Below, piece by piece: positions 59,200 through 64,000 of a stretch of DNA of 64,000 nt (positions within the stretch are counted from its first letter, which is position 1; every line of letters begins with the position of its first letter). A model generated the notes under the pieces. The model did not search any database. It saw only the letters and a list, made by a program, of their open reading frames with translations, and was not told where the DNA came from. The stretch is from Chrysaora quinquecirrha (lineage: Eukaryota; Cnidaria; Scyphozoa; Semaeostomeae; Pelagiidae): the NCBI GenBank assembly GCA_014526335.1, contig JACTAT010000049.1:2540258-2604257 (forward strand). The letters run 5' to 3'. A program made the position numbers and the translations under genes.

Positions 59200-62100
59200 G
59201 TTATATTGCTCCAAACAAACTCTAGATGTAAAAAGGCAAAATCATTCTTACAATCCGCAATGTAAAGAATGGAATAGAAGGAAAAAGGCTGATCCTGATT
59301 ATTTTACTCCACTTTTGTTTTAAAAGGCACCAAACTTTTCAAACGAATTATTGAGCAGACAAAGTGGGATGTAGATGATGGAAAAGAAGGATATGAGCAA
59401 AGTAGAGAATTATTATCGGATGGGAAAATTCAGCTTGAAGAACTGAAATCATATTTTCCTAATATCCACCCTCTTGCTATAGTGGTAGATTGGCATGCAA
59501 ATAATCAAACAACACTGCAAGCTAAAAATTTTCCGTTGCAACAATTGCCTTTTAGGCACCTATGCTATAAATTCGACGAAATAAATCTAGATTGGACATT
59601 TTGCTAACAAGCAGTGAGGAACAAAGAAAGAAGAAAGATGAAAATAAAGATAAAAGTTTTGCTACTTCATTTCAAATGTCAAATGAATTGATGATAGACG
59701 AGCAGACATGTACAGGCAGTTTTTCAGTAAATGAGAATAAATTCACTGGAGTTGAAAAACGTGAATTAATCGATAATTATAAACAACATATCGATCGTAT
59801 GGCAAGTAATTCTTATTCACATTCACTCGATTGGGTGTACAAATTTAATTTCATTTATTAAGAAATGAAATCTTACATGATCAAATTCAAGAACATTTGT
59901 GGAACATATTCAACAAATTTGAAGATATGTTACCTATCAGAATTGGAATTTCATTTGGCTTTATGCTACAAAATAAAGAAACTAGAGGATTACAATATTT
60001 TTATGTTACGGATTACTCTTTAAATGGCTCAGATAATAGTTCGCTTGGAGAAAGTAGTAATATTCATTTTACTGAATTTGAAATACGTAATAGACAAGAA
60101 ATGGAAGCGAACATAGAGTCGATATGCGAAATACCTTTCATTGATATTATCAAAAAAAATTTTCAAGATCAGAGCTACAAACATGAGTGTTTCAGTAATA
60201 AAAGTTGGTAAAAATGGTCCAAATGTGAAAATTAAAGCAAATGGAGAATGTATGGAAACTTTACCTATATGTTTAATATGCAATCCAAATATAGACATTA
60301 ACGGCTTTGCACAAAATAAAACAAATAAAAGAACAATGCTAGATAACGCCTGTTTCTTTCGAGCTATAAGGAAAGTAAAACTTGACTATCAAGCAAAAAT
60401 GCAAGCTAATCTGATTGCTAATGATGTGCCAAACTTGGAAGAAATGATACAAGACTATTGTCAATTTGCTAATATTGAAAAATTTGACGGTTTCTTTTTA
60501 CATCATATTCTGGATATGGAATATAAATTTAAAATAAAGATAAATGTTTACAGAGGTATATTTCAAACTGACGGAAGAGCATAGAGATATTCGCTTGATT
60601 GGATTGGAAGACATATATATTTCTTGCTTAAACTACAAAACTGATTTGAAAATAAATCTATTGCTTTACAATGACCATTTCTGCATCATTAACAATATGG
60701 CAAAAATTGGCATTGAAAATTTTATATGCTCTAGATGCTTAAATTGTTATAGTACATTTGCACATTTGCAAGGTCATATAAAAATGTGAATTAAAAACAA
60801 CAGAAATAAAATATCCGAAAGGGGAAATACCACGACATATTGGAACTATTAAGAATATATTAAACATTTACAATATACCTAAAGAAAAATTGGGTTTGTA
60901 TGAAAGTGAAGATATGAAAGAAAAAGACAATGAATATCTATACAATGATGCATTCGCTGTTTTTGATTTCGAATCAATAAACTCTAAGACAACAGTTCCA
61001 AACTCTGATCTGTTCTATGGAAAATAATTTTTGTACGGTGGTGAGAGTATTATTAAAGATGATAATGGCGATAGTCATTTTTTTGATGAAGATAATATAG
61101 CTTGCTATCAACGCTATGATGATGAAGGTAATGTTACATTAGAACGAGATTTTATAGCAGAAGAAGTATTGAAAGGTCAATAAGATTACTTTAAAATTCA
61201 AATACCGGTTTCATTTGCTTTGTCTAAAAGTTTTAACGAAGAAAATAATGCTAATTCTGCCATATTCGAATTGAATGAAGATCCTGATAAATTAGTCGCT
61301 AAATTAGTTCAACATCTCTTAGAATTACAAGTTCAAAAAACAAAAACTTGCTTTGCAAAACACAGTGCTTTACTAGATGAAATTGAACATTTCTTCTTCG
61401 ACAAAAAACTTGTGTTGCTTGCTGAAGATAAAGTATTTTATCATTTTGATGAATTAAAATATATGTCCAATGAAGATTTTGTTCGCATTAACGGTAAAAT
61501 AATGAAAGAATTGACTAAAGAGCAATGTATTTCAATATATACATTGAGAAATATAGATGTTACTGAACTTTTAGAAGAAGAAGATGATGCAGCTTGGCAT
61601 ACCATAGAAGATCTTTTATTGTCCTCTCGAGAATATGATTTTGCAGAAATTTATGAACATGAAGTTTTTGTTGATGATGAAGACGAGGAAATTTTAACAG
61701 ACTTTATTAACGAAAATGAAGATAATCCAAATCTCGAAAATCAAGTTGCTTGCCAAAACAAACATTAGTATTTAAAGCATTAAGATATCGCATGATGGCA
61801 GTGTTAAAAACAAACTCTACAAATTTTGAAGCATATCAAAAGCTATTCTATGAGTGTGTTACATTATCTATTTTCGGATTTAACAGCAGTGGATATGATT
61901 TACCATTAATAGCAAGCTGGCTGGCAGCCTAGAGCAATAAAAAATGGAACTAAATATAAATCAATTGATTTTGATTTTACATTTGATTGCAATGCTTCTT
62001 TTCCACATCGATATGAACGATCTAATTTGACAAGACGATTAAGATTTCTTGACATTTCAAATTTTCTGGAGGCTGGTTACAATCTCGATACATTTATCAA

Positions 62101-63265
62101 GTCATTTACTAACGGTCAAATTGAGAAATCATTTTTTCCATATGAATATCTTGATCCATATGAGAAATTATATATTGACGATTTGCCACCATATGATAGT
62201 TTTGTTAGTTCCTTACAACAAAATCAAATACTTTAGAGATCCAATATAGCAAATTTGAACAAGAATTAACTTGTATTAAAAAAGATAAAAACTATTCTAA
62301 CTATAGCATAAAAGAAATGGAACAAGAAGCTTTAAAACGTTTGAGATGGAAGAAAAAACCTTTGACTGGAGTGGAAAATTATGACAACTTAAAAAATCTA
62401 TGGAGAAATAAAGCCTGGAACACATTAGCAGATTATCTCGAATGTTACAATTGCAGAGACGTTATTCCTTTTAAAGATGCAATTAGAGTTTATTCGAAAG
62501 AATTTCATCGATATGATATTGGTTTGACTTTAGATGGAATAAGTCTACCTTCACTTGCAAATAAAATCATGTACAAATCAAATAAGCTGGCTAAGCTTAT
62601 GTATGTCGAAGATAAATGGGCTATGAATTTTTATAAGAAGCACATAGTTGGAGGACCGTCAATTATATTTGATAGGCATGCTGAAGGTTTAATAGAAGGA
62701 CATGATTGTGCTGCACTTTATCTAGATTGTCTACCCCAGTTAATGCCTACAGGAAAAGCAACTATTTGGAAACTACAAAATCCTGAATCAAATGTATTAT
62801 ATCAAGAAGAAGCTCGTAAAGGTAATAAAATTTTCTGAAAATAAATGAAATACTAACAGAAATATTTTTATATATCTCCAAATTGCTTATTTTTCTACTT
62901 TTTTTTAGCTGCATCCAAGAGCAGAATTGCAGATGAATATCTTGATTGGATAGAAGAAATTTCTCTCAATCAAGATGACGATTCAAAATTATATTTTAAA
63001 TGTGAGTATCTATTTCGCATTTCTATAACAGAGAAGCAAGAGTTCTTTCAAAACTTTCCAGATATAAATCATATATATGTCGATGCTGTTGATGAACTAA
63101 ATAGAACAGTTTATGAGTTTGACCGATGTTATTTTCATGCTTGTGAAGATTGTTTAAACAATAAAAAAATCTCAGGCTTTCCTCAACGTAAAGACAAACA
63201 TGAAAGACTTTTCACAGCTACAGAAATAAGAGAGATGGATAAAGCAAGAGATAAATTTTTAGAGG
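59200..63265 (+). pseudogene. Polinton DNA polymerase B (protein-primed type), broken and truncated
   Basis: One strand of successive frames with polymerase motifs. N-terminal part (about 59330-60580) is variable; a zinc-finger-like CSRCLNCYSTFAHLQGHIKM is at 60730-60788. Exonuclease: AVFDFES near 60958 (Exo I), FGFNSSGYDLPLI near 61874 (Exo II) and FLDISNFLEAGYNLDTFI near 62047 (Exo III). Polymerase: GHDCAALYLDCLPQ LMPTG near 62700 at the motif A position, then after an 87-bp intron (62822-62908) YEFDRCYFHACEDC near 63115. In-frame stops near 61027 and 61183 and several shifts break it. It stops at about 63265, before the KxY and DTD motifs. Confidence 0.85.
62822..62908 (+). other. Spliceosomal-type intron in the polymerase B gene
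   Basis: GTAATA donor after CGTAAAG, long T-rich tract (CTACTTTTTTTTAG) and an AG acceptor. Joining 62821 to 62909 restores the polymerase frame in phase 1. The intervening 87 bp contain several stops. Confidence 0.8.
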
Positions 63266-63386
63266 GGTACGAAGGGGGGGTCTGGTCCCGTTGTCCCGAT
63301 AAAAATTTGTGATCATCCCGTTTCCCGATAGCTGTTTCTGAAAAATTCCGTTTCCCGATAACTTTCCTCCAATGTACCCCTATTAC
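63264..63386. repeat. CCCGTTTCCCGATA repeats with AGGGGTAC ends
   Basis: Three imperfect copies of CCCGTTTCCCGATA between AGGGGTACGA at the left and TGTACCCCT at the right. The inverted ends suggest a small inserted element that truncates the polymerase. No target duplication recognised. Confidence 0.45.
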
Positions 63387-63519
63387 TTTTTTTTTTCACT
63401 TCTCAATCCTCCGTGATCTCCACGAAACGAATTAAGAATAACTTAATAACATTTAATACTAAGTTGTCATTTATCAACTAATATTTTTGCAACTTAGGTA
63501 CCTTGATACCACATTGAAT

Positions 63520-63920
63520 TCAGCGTCGTTCCAGCATCCTAGCGTTGATCTTAATTCGTCGTCCAGATCTAGTTTGCTGAAGAAGAAAGTTAAATCTCTC
63601 ATTCAGCTCATCTCTAAAACCAGTTGAAGATTCACCTTCATCATCGGCAATATCTTCTTCAGCAGATTCACCCGATGTTTCCTGCTCAAATTCATCTTCC
63701 TGCACATCATCCTCCTCATTTCTTTCGGCATTTCCTTCTTGATCTCTTCCGTCCGTTTCAACGTCGTCCTCACTATTTCTGTCATGGCCCAGTCTGCACC
63801 CAGAGACTACAGGTGGTCCTAGAGGACTCTCTTTAGTATATAAATTTAGTGGCAAAGTACCAGTTTTGTACTTTGTGTATTCTTGTCGTACAGTTTTCTG
63901 CCGCACCCTTTCCCAAACTC
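63520..63920 (-). CDS. Acidic C-terminal tail of an unrecognised gene
   Basis: The minus frame runs to the end at 63520 and is open upstream to about 63920. It contains a basic segment (VRQKTVRQEYTKYKTG), a long acidic stretch (EDDVQEDEFEQE) and ends with LLQQTRSGRRIKIN ARMLERR. TRSGR-like C-termini occur in retroelement polyproteins, so a BEL/gypsy-type tail is one option. The rest of the gene is beyond a frame break or the window edge. Confidence 0.4.
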
Positions 63921-64000
63921 ATTAACGCACGCATATAGGACGTCGGTTTCATCTTTTTCTGCTTTCCCCATCCATGGCTTTTCCATCTTGGGCAGATCAT

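Larger units (their letters stand above)
50230..63270 (+). mobile_element. Decayed Polinton/Maverick element (partial)
   Basis: Co-linear block with integrase carrying SH3-like and chromo-like modules (53576-54845), tightly packed virion-like genes (54848-57924) and DNA polymerase B (about 59200-63265), preceded by Lys-rich and coiled-coil genes. This set defines Polintons, which are related to adintoviruses. Several frames are broken and the polymerase is cut at about 63265 by a foreign repeat, so the right end is missing. No terminal inverted repeat was found; the left limit near 50230 is inferred from where the retroelement ends and the AT-rich gene block begins. Confidence 0.85.

Noticed and set aside
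50247..63265. Bacterial or phage contamination because of ATGA overlaps and AT-rich compact genes
   Set aside because: The integrase, polymerase motifs and the spliceosomal intron fit a Polinton, and flanks are continuous with eukaryotic repeats.

Overview
The window is eukaryotic, AT-rich and dominated by mobile DNA. Genes have spliceosomal introns with GT..AG borders, and the content (TRAF-type RING/MATH gene, Polinton, HECT- and RecQ-like transposon-associated genes, Ty3-type retroelement, tyrosine recombinase, many MITEs) suits an early-branching marine animal, most likely a cnidarian. The species assignment is inference only.

Layout. 1-7.7 kb: no recognised gene; degenerate repeats, a 626-bp MITE holding a GAT microsatellite, and a hairpin. 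7.7-9.6 kb: an intact three-exon integrase-like DDE transposase gene. 9.6-13.3 kb: non-coding, with two non-autonomous elements that have perfect 8-bp target duplications. 13.5-15.3 kb: a minus-strand TRAF-like gene, the best candidate for a host gene. 15.9-21.7 kb: a broken multi-exon gene (HTH and start of a DDE-like domain, Cys-rich region, SAP motif) with a MITE in one intron and its middle replaced by unrelated repeats. 22-28 kb: exons of one or two unrecognised genes, a collapsed LINE fragment and a RecQ-like helicase remnant with three in-frame stops. 28.58-34.25 kb: a whole 5.7-kb DNA transposon with TIRs of about 220 bp carrying convergent HECT-ligase and DDE-transposase genes. 36.1-36.8 kb: a tyrosine recombinase remnant. 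37.7-41.0 kb: a 43-bp satellite array with higher-order structure and one inverted segment. 41.0-50.0 kb: a minus-strand Ty3/gypsy-type retroelement split between protease and reverse transcriptase by a 7.4-kb DNA transposon (41501-48866, 9-bp target duplication) that carries an XPG/EXO1-like nuclease fused to a HIRAN-like domain and a long frameshifted transposase. 50.2-63.3 kb: a decayed Polinton/Maverick with integrase, overlapping virion-like genes and a protein-primed-type DNA polymerase B. 63.5 kb to the end: the tail of another unrecognised gene.

How the parts relate. There is no operon or host pathway here. The window is a layered insertion record, best dated by nesting: retroelement first, XPG element later; satellite abutting the retroelement; small MITEs inside introns and other elements. 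The two most interesting systems are the complete HECT-DDE element, in which both genes start with a tiny zinc-ribbon exon, and the XPG-HIRAN element, whose 9-bp target duplication fits poorly with the superfamily its nuclease suggests. Many otherwise good reading frames carry single-base frameshifts, so genuine decay and uncorrected assembly indels must be separated before calling any element dead.
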